Assembly (NCBI RefSeq): GCF_000758525.1
Contig: NZ_CP009241.1
Coordinates: forward strand, 1,364,001-1,428,000
From: Paenibacillus sp. FSL H7-0357
Lineage (GTDB): Bacteria; Bacillota; Bacilli; Paenibacillales; Paenibacillaceae
Direction: 5' to 3'
Length of the DNA stretch: 64,000 nucleotides
The notes below the pieces were generated by a model that had not been told where the DNA came from, made no database searches, and was given only the letters and a program-made list of their open reading frames with translations. Below, piece after piece: positions 8,744 to 17,986 of this stretch. The position numbers and the translations under genes were made by a program. How positions within the stretch are numbered: the stretch's first letter is position 1; the number at the start of each line of letters is the position of its first letter.

Positions 8744-9619
8744 CTAGGCGATAGACGTAGCTGGATGCTTCATGTGGGCCGGAAATGAAGAGTTGCCGCA
8801 GGTTCTCACAAATAAGCCGCCCGGGTAAGGAGTGCTTTCCGCTTCAATCCCTATGTAATCCGGAGTGAAATGAAAAACTATTTTTTCAGTTTCACTGCTG
8901 GCCAGCTTAGCCAAAACAGCTTGAATATCAATGGCTTTCGTAAACACAATGTCGAAAATATTCAGCTCCTTGCCTTCCTGCTTGCAAATAGCTATTACGT
9001 CCTCGTTCTCCAGGTAATAGAGGTCGTCGCTGAAGACGTTCAGGCAGTAGAACATCAGCAGCCCGAGCGTGCCGTCTGTTCCAAAACGCCGGGATACCGG
9101 CAATCGCTGTGCTGCGAATGTGCGGATAAAGTTTAGATCATCCGGCTGAGTCCCGTTTAATTTCCGGATCCCCGCGGAGTCGGTGCTGCCTGAAGTACAG
9201 TCGATAGAGAAGAGCTGCTCCTGCGCCGGGATAAAGCCAAACCTCGGATAGAAATCGAGCACCGTATCATTGGCAAAAAGGTACATAAAATCAACCTGAT
9301 TCGCATACTCCTCCACTACCCTATTCATCAGACTGGCAGACAAGCCCTTATGCCGGTAATCCGGATGCGTCATTACGGTTCCGATCTGGATCGCCTTTTT
9401 CTGCTGGCCGTCCATGATCAAGTCCAGCACATTGACTGAAACATTCGCAATCACCTGCTCATCCTCGATATAAGAAAAAGGAATATACCGTTCATTCCAG
9501 AACCCTTCCTGATACCACTGTTCGAAGCTTATTCCAAAGCTGCTGGCGGCAAGCCCGGACAGGCTCTTTCGGAGCACCTCATTTTCTTTGTAATCTTTCC
9601 TGAAAATAAATCCCTGCAT
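8744..9619 (-). CDS. GNAT family N-acetyltransferase (Eis-like)
   Basis: A 291-residue protein. The ATG at 9619 is chosen because AAGGGG lies 8 bases upstream; the longer frame has no site. The N-terminal GNAT domain has the acetyl-CoA loop block RHKGLSAS preceded by QIGTVMTHPDY, then FYPRFGF, typical of the Eis/YitI subgroup. The C-terminal half (about 150-285) is a second, GNAT-like domain. Substrate unknown; Eis relatives acetylate amines, including aminoglycosides. It stands alone between convergent and divergent neighbours. Confidence 0.85.
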   Translation of the reverse strand: MQGFIFRKDYKENEVLRKSLSGLAASSFGISFEQWYQEGFWNERYIPFSYIEDEQVIANVSVNVLDLIMDGQQKKAIQIGTVMTHPDYRHKGLSASLMNRVVEEYANQVDFMYLFANDTVLDFYPRFGFIPAQEQLFSIDCTSGSTDSAGIRKLNGTQPDDLNFIRTFAAQRLPVSRRFGTDGTLGLLMFYCLNVFSDDLYYLENEDVIAICKQEGKELNIFDIVFTKAIDIQAVLAKLASSETEKIVFHFTPDYIGIEAESTPYPGGLFVRTCGNSSFPAHMKHPATSIA

Positions 9620-9811
9620 AACTTGTACCCCTTTCAAAAAGCGTTGCTTAAAACAATTCTGCACGTCCCCAGCCAGTTCCTTTGTTGAATCGTCCATACG
9701 GCTAATTCGAACCTCTTGTCATGCTTGTCATGCCCGTCTGCATATTGCGGTGTTGTCCCTCATAGACATGTACTAATCAATGCATTCAAAACAGGTTAAG
9801 GGGATGATGTC

Positions 9812-10897
9812 ATGCGCCGGATAACATGGGTACTCGCGATCATAATGAGCGTGGCCCTGGTGCTCGCGGGGTGCGGGAAGAAGGATGCCGCTTCCGTAGT
9901 CAAAGATTTGAACAATGTGTCTGACAAGCTGGAGAGCAAGCAGGGGGCCTACCAAGGTGCCGGCACGATGACCCTGTACACCGGCGAACAGCCGCAGGAG
10001 TACAAGGTGGAGGTGTGGTACAAAAATCCTTCCTACTACCGGATTAGCCTCTCCAATGTCCAGAAGGATGTAACGCAGATTGTTCTGCGCAATGATGAAG
10101 GGGTGTTCGTGCTGACACCGAGTCTGGGCAAGAGCTTCCGCTTCCAGAGCGATTGGCCGGATAGCCAAGGCCAGGTGTATTTGTACCAGACACTGCTCAA
10201 CAGTATTGTCTCTGATAACAACCGCCAGTTTACGGTGGATGGGGACAACTATGTGTTTGAAGTCGCGGCAAATTACCAGAGCAGCGCACTGGTACGCCAA
10301 AAAATATGGCTGACCAAAAAGACCTATGAACCGAAACAGGTGCAGGTCTCCGACTCCGAGGCCAAGGTTGTGGTCGATGTGAAGTTCGACAGCTTCAAGT
10401 TTGATCCGGAGCTCAATAAGGATTCTTTTGATATGCAAAGAAATATGGCGAACGGTACTCCTTCCGAAAGCACGGTAGCCGAGGTTGATGAGAACGGCAA
10501 TCCGGTGGCTGCACCGGAGGACAAGGAACAGGCAGATCAGCCGGTTGCTGCGGAGCTTGGCGATTTCGGCATCATTGAACCGGAGTATATTCCTGCCGGT
10601 GTAGAATTTAAGGACAGCCACAAAATCGAGGATAGCAAGGATCATTCAGCAATCCTCCGTTATGACGGAATTTACCAGTATACGATTATGGAAGCCCGTC
10701 CGCTGGACCACACGGTATCGCTGGTTCCGGGAAAGGTAATCGATCTTGGCTTTACCGCAGGGCTTCTGAGCGGCGATGAACAGCTGACTCTGACCTGGAT
10801 GAACGACGGCGTGGAATTCCGCATTACCAGTGCGAACCTTCCGAAGTCCGAAATGATGCAAATTGCCGCTTCTATGGCGGAACAATCGGGTAAGTAA
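9812..10897 (+). CDS. LolA-like outer-face lipoprotein, YdcC-type
   Basis: A 361-residue lipoprotein with lipobox VLAGC (Cys21). Residues about 25-210 form a LolA/LppX-like beta-sheet fold (GTMTLYTGEQPQEY, NPSYYRISL, KKTYEPKQVQ). A Pro/Glu-rich linker follows, then a DUF4367-like C-terminal domain (PEYIPAGVEF). Position directly before alr matches B. subtilis ydcC, which belongs to the sporulation regulon as I recall. Likely anchored on the outer face of the membrane. AAGGGG precedes the ATG. It ends in a terminator, so alr is transcribed separately. Confidence 0.85.
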   Translation: MRRITWVLAIIMSVALVLAGCGKKDAASVVKDLNNVSDKLESKQGAYQGAGTMTLYTGEQPQEYKVEVWYKNPSYYRISLSNVQKDVTQIVLRNDEGVFVLTPSLGKSFRFQSDWPDSQGQVYLYQTLLNSIVSDNNRQFTVDGDNYVFEVAANYQSSALVRQKIWLTKKTYEPKQVQVSDSEAKVVVDVKFDSFKFDPELNKDSFDMQRNMANGTPSESTVAEVDENGNPVAAPEDKEQADQPVAAELGDFGIIEPEYIPAGVEFKDSHKIEDSKDHSAILRYDGIYQYTIMEARPLDHTVSLVPGKVIDLGFTAGLLSGDEQLTLTWMNDGVEFRITSANLPKSEMMQIAASMAEQSGK

Positions 10898-10907
10898 TAT
10901 TCAGTAG

Positions 10908-10961
10908 GCGGATACTGCGCATTGTGGGAGCCCATTCCTCTACAAGCCGTATCCGCTTTTT
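10908..10961 (+). terminator. Rho-independent terminator after the ydcC-like gene
   Basis: Arms GCGGATAC / GTATCCGC around a 33-base loop, followed by TTTTT. Confidence 0.7.
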
Positions 10962-11022
10962 ACTTATTTTTGCCGTTAACCGCCCCTTTGGAGGACCAAT
11001 CAGCAAGATAGCTGTACTTACA

Positions 11023-11052
11023 TTGACAGCCGCCTTCCATTAGCATTACCAT
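11023..11052 (+). promoter_or_regulatory. Putative sigma-A promoter of alr
   Basis: A perfect TTGACA (11023-11028), 18-base spacer and TACCAT (11047-11052), about 70 bases before the alr start. Confidence 0.5.
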
Positions 11053-11125
11053 TGGCAGTAAGACTTGTGGTTCCATACGACAATCACAGAGATGTTTTAC
11101 TACAATGTAAGAAGGTGACCCTGAA

Positions 11126-12307
11126 GTGCAAGTAAGCTATCGACCTACAGTAGCCGAGATTAATCTGGATGATCTGCGTGCCAATTACGAAGCCTTTCGT
11201 GCGGCCTTGCTGCCGGAGACTAAGTTTATGGGATGCGTCAAAGGAAATGCGTACGGCCATGGAGCAGTGGAAGTGACGCGGGAGCTTGAACGACTCGGAG
11301 CGGATTATGTTAGTGTAGCCTTTTTGGATGAGGCATTGGAGCTGCGTCAGGCGGGAATACTAATTCCTATTCTGGTGCTCGGCTACACCTCGCCGGAAGG
11401 AATAGCCGTTGCCTGGGAGTACAATATAACCGTAACACTGTTCACACCGGATGTACTGGAGGCAATAAGAAGGCTTCCTATAGATCCGGAGCACCGGCTG
11501 AAGGTGCATATCAAGATTGACAGCGGGATGGGAAGGCTGGGATTGCTGCCGGCTGACGCGCCCGGTTTCATCGCTGAAGTGCATTCTGTAGCGCAGGCGG
11601 AGCTGGAGGGTATGTTTACCCATTTTGCCAAGGCAGACGAAGAAAACAAAAGCTATACACTGATGCAGTACCGGCGGTTCATGAGCGTGGCGGAAACGCT
11701 TCGGGACAGAGAGATTGAAATCCCGATCATACATACGGGCAATAGCGCTACGGCCATTGATACACCTCTTCTATCCAGTAACATGGTGCGTGTAGGCATA
11801 AGCTTGTACGGATTTTATCCATCGACTGAGGTTAGCCGTACAAAGGTGGCTTTACACCCGGTAATGACGCTGAAGACGCAGGCAGTTTTTGTCAAGACCC
11901 TGCCGCCCGATTGGGGCATCAGCTACGGCACCCGTTACTTCACAGACAGCGAAGAGATCATTGCTACGCTGCCAGTGGGGTACGCAGACGGATATTCCCG
12001 CATGCTGACAGGCAAAGCGGAGGTGCTAATACGTGGACGTCGCGTTCCTGTCGTCGGAACGATCTGCATGGACCAGTGTATGGTATCGCTCAAATCTTTC
12101 GCTGAAGAAGCGGAACAAATCAAAGCTGGCGAAGAGGTTGTACTCATCGGAAGCCAGGCTGGCGTGTCCATCACGGCAGACGAACTGGCGCTCCATTTGG
12201 GAACGATTCACTACGAGGTAATCTGTATGCTGGCCCACCGGGTGCCCCGCGTATATGTGCGTGAGGGTGCTACTCCGAACCTGGTGAATCCCCTGCTGCA
12301 GGCTTGA
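11126..12307 (+). CDS. alr: Alanine racemase
   Basis: A 393-residue PLP enzyme that interconverts L- and D-alanine for peptidoglycan. Lys39 (CVKGNAYGHG) is the cofactor-binding lysine; Tyr267 (GISYGTRY) is the second catalytic base on the beta-domain; HTGNSAT and RVGISLYG contribute to the phosphate site. Length is typical. The GTG start has a GAAGGTGA site 9 bases upstream. The order ydcC-like, alr, ndoAI, ndoA is the conserved bacilli arrangement. Confidence 0.97.
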   Translation: MQVSYRPTVAEINLDDLRANYEAFRAALLPETKFMGCVKGNAYGHGAVEVTRELERLGADYVSVAFLDEALELRQAGILIPILVLGYTSPEGIAVAWEYNITVTLFTPDVLEAIRRLPIDPEHRLKVHIKIDSGMGRLGLLPADAPGFIAEVHSVAQAELEGMFTHFAKADEENKSYTLMQYRRFMSVAETLRDREIEIPIIHTGNSATAIDTPLLSSNMVRVGISLYGFYPSTEVSRTKVALHPVMTLKTQAVFVKTLPPDWGISYGTRYFTDSEEIIATLPVGYADGYSRMLTGKAEVLIRGRRVPVVGTICMDQCMVSLKSFAEEAEQIKAGEEVVLIGSQAGVSITADELALHLGTIHYEVICMLAHRVPRVYVREGATPNLVNPLLQA

Positions 12308-12443
12308 TGTTCTTACTGTGTAACTTTTACAGGAATCGATAAAGGAAGCTGAACCGTAAAGACCTATGTGACTTATGGTCTATACGAACCGCCATTTCTA
12401 GTTTATAATGGGATGCAGCATACTTGATATACTGGTTGCATAT

Positions 12444-12469
12444 ATTCCTTGTATAAAATTCCTTGTATA
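12444..12469 (+). repeat. 14-bp-period direct repeat upstream of ndoAI
   Basis: ATTCCTTGTATA occurs twice, starting at 12444 and 12458. It lies 50-75 bases before the antitoxin start and could be an operator for EndoAI/EndoA autoregulation or overlap the promoter. Confidence 0.4.
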
Positions 12470-12519
12470 TTGTAACACTGAAACACAAGGGCAGAAGGTT
12501 TGTGGGGGTGGAAGAGAAG

Positions 12520-12801
12520 GTGGCCAATTTGCAGAACACCAAAAGAATTATGATCAGCTTGCCCGATCATCTCTTACAGGAAGTGGATGGGATCGCTCAA
12601 TTGGAGAACTCTAACCGGAGTGAATTGATTAGGCAGGCCATGAAGCTGTATTTAAGCGAACGGAGGAAACGCATCATTCGTGAGTCCATGCAGCGGGGCT
12701 ATATGGAAATGGCCAAGATCAATTTGACGATGGCATGCGAGGCCTTTCTCGCTGAGGAAGATGCAGACAGTACTCTTGGCCGCTTAGTAAGCGGGGTGTA
12801 G
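12520..12801 (+). CDS. ndoAI: EndoAI antitoxin (CopG/RHH type)
   Basis: About 93 residues. The N-terminal ribbon-helix-helix is visible (RIMISLPDHLLQEVDG, then NRSELIRQAMKLYL). The C-terminal part RGYMEMAKINLTM...LVSG matches the toxin-binding tail of B. subtilis EndoAI closely. It neutralises EndoA and probably represses the operon. The GTG at 12520 is used; a GTG at 12508 is an alternative. The toxin gene follows after 3 bases. Confidence 0.93.
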   Translation: MANLQNTKRIMISLPDHLLQEVDGIAQLENSNRSELIRQAMKLYLSERRKRIIRESMQRGYMEMAKINLTMACEAFLAEEDADSTLGRLVSGV

Positions 12802-12804
12802 ATA

Positions 12805-13155
12805 TTGATCGTTAAACGCGGCGACGTTTTTTTTGCCGACCTTTCGCCTGTTGTAGGTTCAGAACAAGGCGGAGTACGGCCGGTACTGATTATTCAGAAC
12901 GATATTGGCAACCGTTTCAGCCCGACGGTGATTGTGGCAGCCATCACTGCCCAGATCCAGAAGGCCAAACTGCCGACGCACGTGGAAATTGATGCGGCAG
13001 CCCACGGCTTTGACCGGGATTCCGTTATTCTCCTCGAGCAGGTTCGGACAATTGACAAGCAACGCTTGACCGATAAGATCACCCACCTTGACGATGATAC
13101 AATGAAGAAAGTGGATGATTCGCTGCAAATCAGTCTGGGCCTGATCGATTTCTAA
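12805..13155 (+). CDS. ndoA: EndoA / MazF-type mRNA interferase
   Basis: A 116-residue toxin starting at TTG. It shows the MazF fold landmarks: [19 protein letters not shown] with RPVLIIQND, then HVEID and [13 protein letters not shown]. The B. subtilis orthologue cleaves mRNA at UACAU. It is immediately downstream of its antitoxin and followed by a strong terminator, so the pair is one transcript unit. Length and sequence are typical for the chromosomal bacilli protein. Confidence 0.96.
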   Translation: MIVKRGDVFFADLSPVVGSEQGGVRPVLIIQNDIGNRFSPTVIVAAITAQIQKAKLPTHVEIDAAAHGFDRDSVILLEQVRTIDKQRLTDKITHLDDDTMKKVDDSLQISLGLIDF

Positions 13156-13191
13156 ATCAGGCAGGGCTACATAGTATAGAATGTGTAATGG

Positions 13192-13225
13192 AGGCACGTC
13201 CGGTGTATAATCCGGCGTGCCTTTT
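13192..13225 (+). terminator. Rho-independent terminator of the ndoAI-ndoA operon
   Basis: Long stem from AGGCACG-CCGG pairing with CCGG-CGTGCCT around TGTATAAT, ending in TTTTT. Confidence 0.85.
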
Positions 13226-13267
13226 TAATTGTATGGAAACTGTATACGAATCTGTGGCTTAAATGTC

Positions 13268-13310
13268 TTCACTTTAAACAATAGCTATGCTACAATTGGA
13301 CCGGACGGTC
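13268..13310 (+). promoter_or_regulatory. tetR promoter with overlapping operator
   Basis: TTCACT (13268-13273), 17-base spacer, TACAAT (13291-13296), then the palindrome GACCGGACGGTC (13299-13310) over the expected transcription start. Thirteen of 14 bases recur before the efflux gene (14056), which suggests autoregulation by the TetR protein. Confidence 0.7.
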
Positions 13311-13330
13311 GGGTTAAGGAGGTGGTCGGA

Positions 13331-13930
13331 ATTAAAGGACGTTCTGACGGAGAAGAAACGAAAAAGCGGATAGTGCTAAAGGCAACACAGTTATTTGTTC
13401 AGAAAGGTTTTGCAGCGGTGACCATGAACGAAGTCTGTACGGCGGCCAAGGTGAGCAAAGGGAGTTTATATCACCATTTTCCGAGTAAAGATGAACTGTT
13501 TCTATATGTAGTAGAAGACGATACCGAGCAGTGGCTCAGCGATTGGGAGCAGAAACGGAACGGAATCAGCGGCATCGAGGAACGTTTCTATGCATTAGGC
13601 GAGCATTATGCGAAAGATTTTCAGAATCCGCTGATCCGCGCGCTTGAGGAATACGCCAGATCCCGGCCTCATTCAGAAGAGGTTCAACAGCGTCTCTCCC
13701 GGCTCTACGAATCGGCATCACAAGCCTGCCGTAATCTGCTGCAGGAGGGTATGGACACTGGGTACCTGGTCAAGGGCAACCTGGACAATTACGTAATTAT
13801 TGTAAGTGGCTTGCTGGAGGGAATCAGCAGAGTCAGCGAGATTACAGTTCTGGCCAGCGCGCCGGAGGATATCATGGAGTATTACCGGGATGCCATACGG
13901 CTGCTGCTGCAGGGGATACGTACCGGATAG
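13331..13930 (+). CDS. TetR family regulator, likely repressor of the adjacent efflux gene
   Basis: About 200 residues. The N-terminal TetR HTH is clear (TKKRIVLKATQLFVQKGF, VSKGSLYHHFPSKDEL). The C-terminal ligand domain is helical and unassigned. Start choice is unusual: AAGGAGG (13316-13322) is followed 8 bases later by ATT (13331), while the only nearby in-frame GTG (13322) overlaps the ribosome site itself. I therefore place the start at ATT, a rare start codon. The promoter carries a GACCGGACGGTC palindrome repeated in front of the MFS gene. Confidence 0.85.
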   Translation: MKGRSDGEETKKRIVLKATQLFVQKGFAAVTMNEVCTAAKVSKGSLYHHFPSKDELFLYVVEDDTEQWLSDWEQKRNGISGIEERFYALGEHYAKDFQNPLIRALEEYARSRPHSEEVQQRLSRLYESASQACRNLLQEGMDTGYLVKGNLDNYVIIVSGLLEGISRVSEITVLASAPEDIMEYYRDAIRLLLQGIRTG

Positions 13931-14055
13931 GCATTGAGAATAAGCGTGCCTGTGAAGACAGAGCACTGCTATACGCAGGGGCCGGTTTTATTTTATTGCA
14001 GGATTGAGCCCAAAAAATTAGTTTGAGGAAGTTGTTTTTTATTTACCCTTAATTA

Positions 14056-14067
14056 GACCGGATGGTC
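14056..14067 (+). promoter_or_regulatory. Putative TetR operator before the MFS gene
   Basis: GACCGGATGGTC, followed by GGTC, almost the same as the palindrome in the tetR promoter at 13299. It lies about 140 bases before the MFS start. Confidence 0.6.
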
Positions 14068-14208
14068 GGTCTTGTGTGTCTTATTTAAGGTTTTTCATTT
14101 GTAGAATAAAAGGTATGGCAACTGACGGATAAGCGGATATTTAACTATAAGATAAATAGAACCACCCCTACTTGAGGATTTGGTTGCGGGAATACGGAGG
14201 TTATTGCA

Positions 14209-15417
14209 ATGTCATTACTGCTAAGAAACCGGGGCGCTATGCTGCTCCTTATGCTGAATATTTTTCTGGCGTTTACAGGCATCGGACTGGTTGTTCCGAT
14301 AATGCCTACTTATATGAATGAGCTGCAGATCGGAGGCAGTGTTGTCGGGTTGCTGGTGGCCGCCTTCTCTGTAACCCAGTTGATTGTGTCACCGTTTGCC
14401 GGCAGACTGTCGGACCGGATGGGCCGGAAAAAAATTATCGTCGCCGGCTTGATTGTTTTTTCACTCTCGGAGCTGCTGTTTGGGTTGGCAAATGCGCCCT
14501 GGCTGCTGTTTGTATCCCGAATGCTAGGAGGTGTCGGAGCAGCGCTGATTATGCCTGCGGTTATGGCTTACGTGGCGGATACGACCTCTACAGAGGAACG
14601 GGCTAAAGGAATGGGACTGATCAATGCGGCCATCACCACCGGTTTTATTATCGGACCGGGAATTGGCGGGTATCTGGCAGAGTTTGGTATCCGTGTGCCG
14701 TTCTTCGCGGCAGCAGTAGCAGCGGCTTTGGTGGCTGTGATAAGTACATTTGTATTGCCGGAATCGCGCACCGCAGCCCAGCGTGAAGCTGTGAAGACAG
14801 CACAGAACGATAAAGAGAGCCTTGTATCTCAACTGGTGCGTTCCTACCGTGAACCCTATTTCTTCGGGTTGGTTATTGTATTTGTACTCTCCTTCGGATT
14901 GGCGAATTATGAAACAGTATTCGGGTTGTTTGTGGATCATAAATTTGGATTCACCCCTAAGGATATTGCCTTTGTCCTAACCTTTGGCTCCATCTCGGGG
15001 GCTGTGATTCAAGTTACGGCGTTCAGCTGGATATTGAATCGTTTTGGTGAAAATAAGGTCATTTCGTTCTCTTTACTTGTCGCGGGCCTGTTCATCTTCC
15101 TCACACTGTTTGTACACGGCTACTGGGCCATCGTTGCAGTGACGTTCATTGTGTTTCTTTCGATGGATATCCTGCGCCCTGCTGTCGGAACACAGCTCTC
15201 TAAATTGGCGGTGGAATCGCAGCAGGGCTTCGTGATGGGCATGAATTCTGCCTATACCAGTCTTGGCAATATTGCCGGTCCGATTGTGGCCGGAGTCCTG
15301 TTTGACCTGGATATCAACTTCCCGTATGCCGTGGCTGCACTAGTGCTTGTTCTGTGCTTTGGGCTATCGCTAGCATCCGCTAAGCGGATGAACCGGCGGG
15401 GCCTGCAAATGAAATGA
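14209..15417 (+). CDS. MFS drug efflux transporter (DHA1 type)
   Basis: A 402-residue, 12-helix membrane protein. Motif A (GRLSDRMGRKK) is in the loop between helices 2 and 3, and motif C (GFIIGPGIGGYLAE) in helix 5 marks a proton-coupled antiporter of the Bmr/NorA group. Such pumps expel lipophilic drugs and dyes. The upstream TetR gene and shared operator suggest drug-inducible expression. The pair occupies the place where B. subtilis has the rsb-sigB operon. Confidence 0.92.
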   Translation: MSLLLRNRGAMLLLMLNIFLAFTGIGLVVPIMPTYMNELQIGGSVVGLLVAAFSVTQLIVSPFAGRLSDRMGRKKIIVAGLIVFSLSELLFGLANAPWLLFVSRMLGGVGAALIMPAVMAYVADTTSTEERAKGMGLINAAITTGFIIGPGIGGYLAEFGIRVPFFAAAVAAALVAVISTFVLPESRTAAQREAVKTAQNDKESLVSQLVRSYREPYFFGLVIVFVLSFGLANYETVFGLFVDHKFGFTPKDIAFVLTFGSISGAVIQVTAFSWILNRFGENKVISFSLLVAGLFIFLTLFVHGYWAIVAVTFIVFLSMDILRPAVGTQLSKLAVESQQGFVMGMNSAYTSLGNIAGPIVAGVLFDLDINFPYAVAALVLVLCFGLSLASAKRMNRRGLQMK

Positions 15418-15493
15418 TCTGTGGTTCCTGTATAGGAATGATAATATACTTCGCAGCAAGCCAGCTTTTTCCGGGTCAATGAATCCCTAAACT

Positions 15494-15521
15494 TTGGTAG
15501 ATAGCCAATTTGTGATACTAT
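15494..15521 (+). promoter_or_regulatory. Putative promoter of tex
   Basis: TTGGTA (15494-15499), 16-base spacer, TACTAT (15516-15521), about 50 bases before the tex start. Confidence 0.4.
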
Positions 15522-15572
15522 TTCAGGTAGGGATTATAAGAACGCAGAACGTGTGCGGAAAGAGGGATTCAA

Positions 15573-17801
15573 TTGGCTGCAGAAAATACGAATGCCGGTA
15601 CTGTGCCGGATGAAGCTGCTGCACGGCAGGAGCAGGAACTGATTACCGCGGCGATTGCCAAAGAGCTGGGCATTAGCCTGAAACAGGTGCGTACGACGGT
15701 AGGCCTTCTGGATGAGGGGAATACAATTCCGTTTATTGCGAGATACCGTAAGGAAATGACCGGTGAGCTGGACGAGAACGCTCTGCGTGATATTGAGGAA
15801 AGGCTGGCCTATCTGCGCAATCTGGGTGACCGCAAGAAAGATGTCATCCGCAGCATCGAGGAGCAGGGCAAGCTGACAAAGGAGCTGCATGAGCAGATCC
15901 TGAAGGCAGTCAAGCTGCAGGAAGTGGAGGATCTGTATCGTCCCTTCCGGCAGAAGCGCAAGACGCGGGCAAGTGTGGCCAAGGAGAAGGGGCTGGAGCC
16001 GCTGGCGAACTGGGTCATGGAACAGCGCCGGCAGGGGCTTCCGCTGGAAGAGGCCGCTAAATATATTGATGCGGACAAAGGCGTGGAGAGTGCTGAGCTG
16101 GCGCTGCAGGGCGCGATGGATATCATCGCTGAGAACATTGCCGATGATCCGGTCATCCGTTCCTGGATACGCCAGTACACCGCAAGTCAAGGGGTGCTGG
16201 TCTCCGAAGCCAAGGATGCTGAGCAGGAGAGCGTATACGAGAACTATTACAGTTACCGTGAACCGGTACATAAAATGCCGCCGCACCGGATTCTCGCCAT
16301 CAACCGCGGAGAACGGGAGAACGTGCTAAAGGTAGGCATTGAGGTGACTACTGACAAGATTCATGCCTTTATCTCGCGGAAGCTGATCAAGGGGCCGTCC
16401 CCGGTTAAGGAATTGCTGGAGACTGTGACGGAGGATTCCTACAAGCGGCTGATCGCTCCGTCTGTTGAGCGCGAGGTGCGCGGAGAGATGACGGAGAAAG
16501 GAGAGAATCAGGCGATCTCGATCTTCTCCGGGAATCTGCGCAGCCTGCTGCTGCAGCCGCCGGTCAAAGGCCGGAACGTGCTTGGCGTTGACCCGGCTTA
16601 CCGTACCGGGTGCAAGCTGGCCGTTGTGGACGATACCGGCAAGCTGCTGGAGGTAGCGGTCACTTATCCGACGCCGCCGAACAACAAGAAGAAGGAGGCG
16701 GCGGCGAAGTTCAAGGAGCTGATTGCCAAATACGGCATTCAGCTGATCGTAATCGGCAACGGCACCGGCTCGCGGGAGACGGAGCAGTTCACCGCCGAGG
16801 TCATCGCAGAGATCGGCAATCCTGAGCTGGCGTACCTGATCGTTAATGAAGCGGGAGCCAGTGTCTATTCCGCCTCCAAGCTTGCGCAGGAGGAGTTCCC
16901 GGATCTGGATGTGGCCGAGCGCAGCGCCGCATCCATTGCCCGCCGCGTGCAGGACCCGCTGGCGGAGCTGGTGAAGATCGATCCGAAGGCGATCGGAGTC
17001 GGGCAGTACCAGCATGACGTCTCCCAGAAGCATCTGGAGGAGAGCCTGAAGGGCGTTGTGGAATCCGCGGTTAACCACGTCGGTGTCGATGTGAATACAG
17101 CATCCGCATCCCTGCTGTCCTATGTTGCGGGCGTGAATGCCACAATCGCCAAGAATATTGTGAAGTTCCGCGAGGAGAACGGCAAGTTCGTGACCCGCAA
17201 GGCGCTGCAGAAGGTGCCGCGCCTCGGTGCCAAATCCTACGAGCAATGCATCGGCTTCCTGCGGATTCCCGGCGGGGACAATACGCTGGACCGCACGCCG
17301 ATCCATCCGGAGTCCTATCCGGTGGTGGACCGCCTGTTCCGTGAGCTGGGGCTGGAGGTAGCCCGGCTCGGCAGCAAGGAGGTCGCTGAGGAGCTGCAGG
17401 CACAGAACGCCGAAGAGCTGGCTGCGAAGCTGGATGTCGGCGTGCCTACACTGCGCGACATCCTTGAAAGTCTGCAGCGCCCGGGCCGCGATCCGCGCGA
17501 GGAGCTGCCGCTGCCGATCTTCCGCACCGATGTGCTGAAGATCGAGGATCTGGTTCCCGGCATGGAGATGCAGGGAACCGTCCGAAACGTAATCGATTTC
17601 GGCGCCTTCGTCGATATCGGAATCAAGAACGACGGGCTGGTGCATATCTCCCAGCTTAGCGGCAGCTTCGTGAAGCACCCGATGGACGTCGTCTCAGTAG
17701 GAGACAATGTCACCGTGTGGGTCATGGGCGTTGACCTCAAGAAAGGCCGGGTCAGCCTGACCATGCGTCCGCCGCGCAGCGAAGCAGGCAGCGCCAAGTA
17801 A
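15573..17801 (+). CDS. tex: Tex-type RNA-binding S1 protein
   Basis: A 742-residue protein starting at TTG with GAGGG upstream. Domain order follows Tex: helical N-terminal HTH-like region (ITAAIAKELGISLKQV, EGNTIPFIARYRKEMTG), central YqgF/RNase H-like fold (LGVDPAYRTGCKLAVVD, VIGNGTGSRET), helix-hairpin-helix part (VDVNTASASLLSYVAGV, then FREENGKFVTR), and a C-terminal S1 domain (GTVRNVIDFGAFVDIG...GLVHISQLS). Tex acts on nucleic acid during transcription, like eukaryotic Spt6. It corresponds to B. subtilis ydcI. GC content is high compared with the next genes. Confidence 0.97.
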   Translation: MAAENTNAGTVPDEAAARQEQELITAAIAKELGISLKQVRTTVGLLDEGNTIPFIARYRKEMTGELDENALRDIEERLAYLRNLGDRKKDVIRSIEEQGKLTKELHEQILKAVKLQEVEDLYRPFRQKRKTRASVAKEKGLEPLANWVMEQRRQGLPLEEAAKYIDADKGVESAELALQGAMDIIAENIADDPVIRSWIRQYTASQGVLVSEAKDAEQESVYENYYSYREPVHKMPPHRILAINRGERENVLKVGIEVTTDKIHAFISRKLIKGPSPVKELLETVTEDSYKRLIAPSVEREVRGEMTEKGENQAISIFSGNLRSLLLQPPVKGRNVLGVDPAYRTGCKLAVVDDTGKLLEVAVTYPTPPNNKKKEAAAKFKELIAKYGIQLIVIGNGTGSRETEQFTAEVIAEIGNPELAYLIVNEAGASVYSASKLAQEEFPDLDVAERSAASIARRVQDPLAELVKIDPKAIGVGQYQHDVSQKHLEESLKGVVESAVNHVGVDVNTASASLLSYVAGVNATIAKNIVKFREENGKFVTRKALQKVPRLGAKSYEQCIGFLRIPGGDNTLDRTPIHPESYPVVDRLFRELGLEVARLGSKEVAEELQAQNAEELAAKLDVGVPTLRDILESLQRPGRDPREELPLPIFRTDVLKIEDLVPGMEMQGTVRNVIDFGAFVDIGIKNDGLVHISQLSGSFVKHPMDVVSVGDNVTVWVMGVDLKKGRVSLTMRPPRSEAGSAK

Positions 17802-17812
17802 ATCTAACAGTA

Positions 17813-17867
17813 AGCCCTCTGCAGATTGCGGGACTGACCCCGTAACGCCGGCAGGGGGCTTTTTTTC
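17813..17867 (+). terminator. Rho-independent terminator of tex
   Basis: Arms AGCCCTCTGC / GCAGGGGGCT followed by TTTTTTT. Confidence 0.85.
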
Positions 17868-17986
17868 ATCACCAATGGCTGACTGTTGGCTTGCACCCCG
17901 AACTAGCCGATTGCAAAGTAAGTATTGTGCTGCCGTATAACATTATTTATATTAAGAGTATTATACTAAGGGGGAATAGTGGGAGA

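Noticed and set aside
12327..12614. Small frames between alr and ndoAI
   Set aside because: They overlap the antitoxin start or its promoter region and have no ribosome site.
16326..17678. Long minus-strand frame of 450 codons inside tex
   Set aside because: It is the antisense of the well-conserved tex gene; GC-rich codons remove stops on the other strand.
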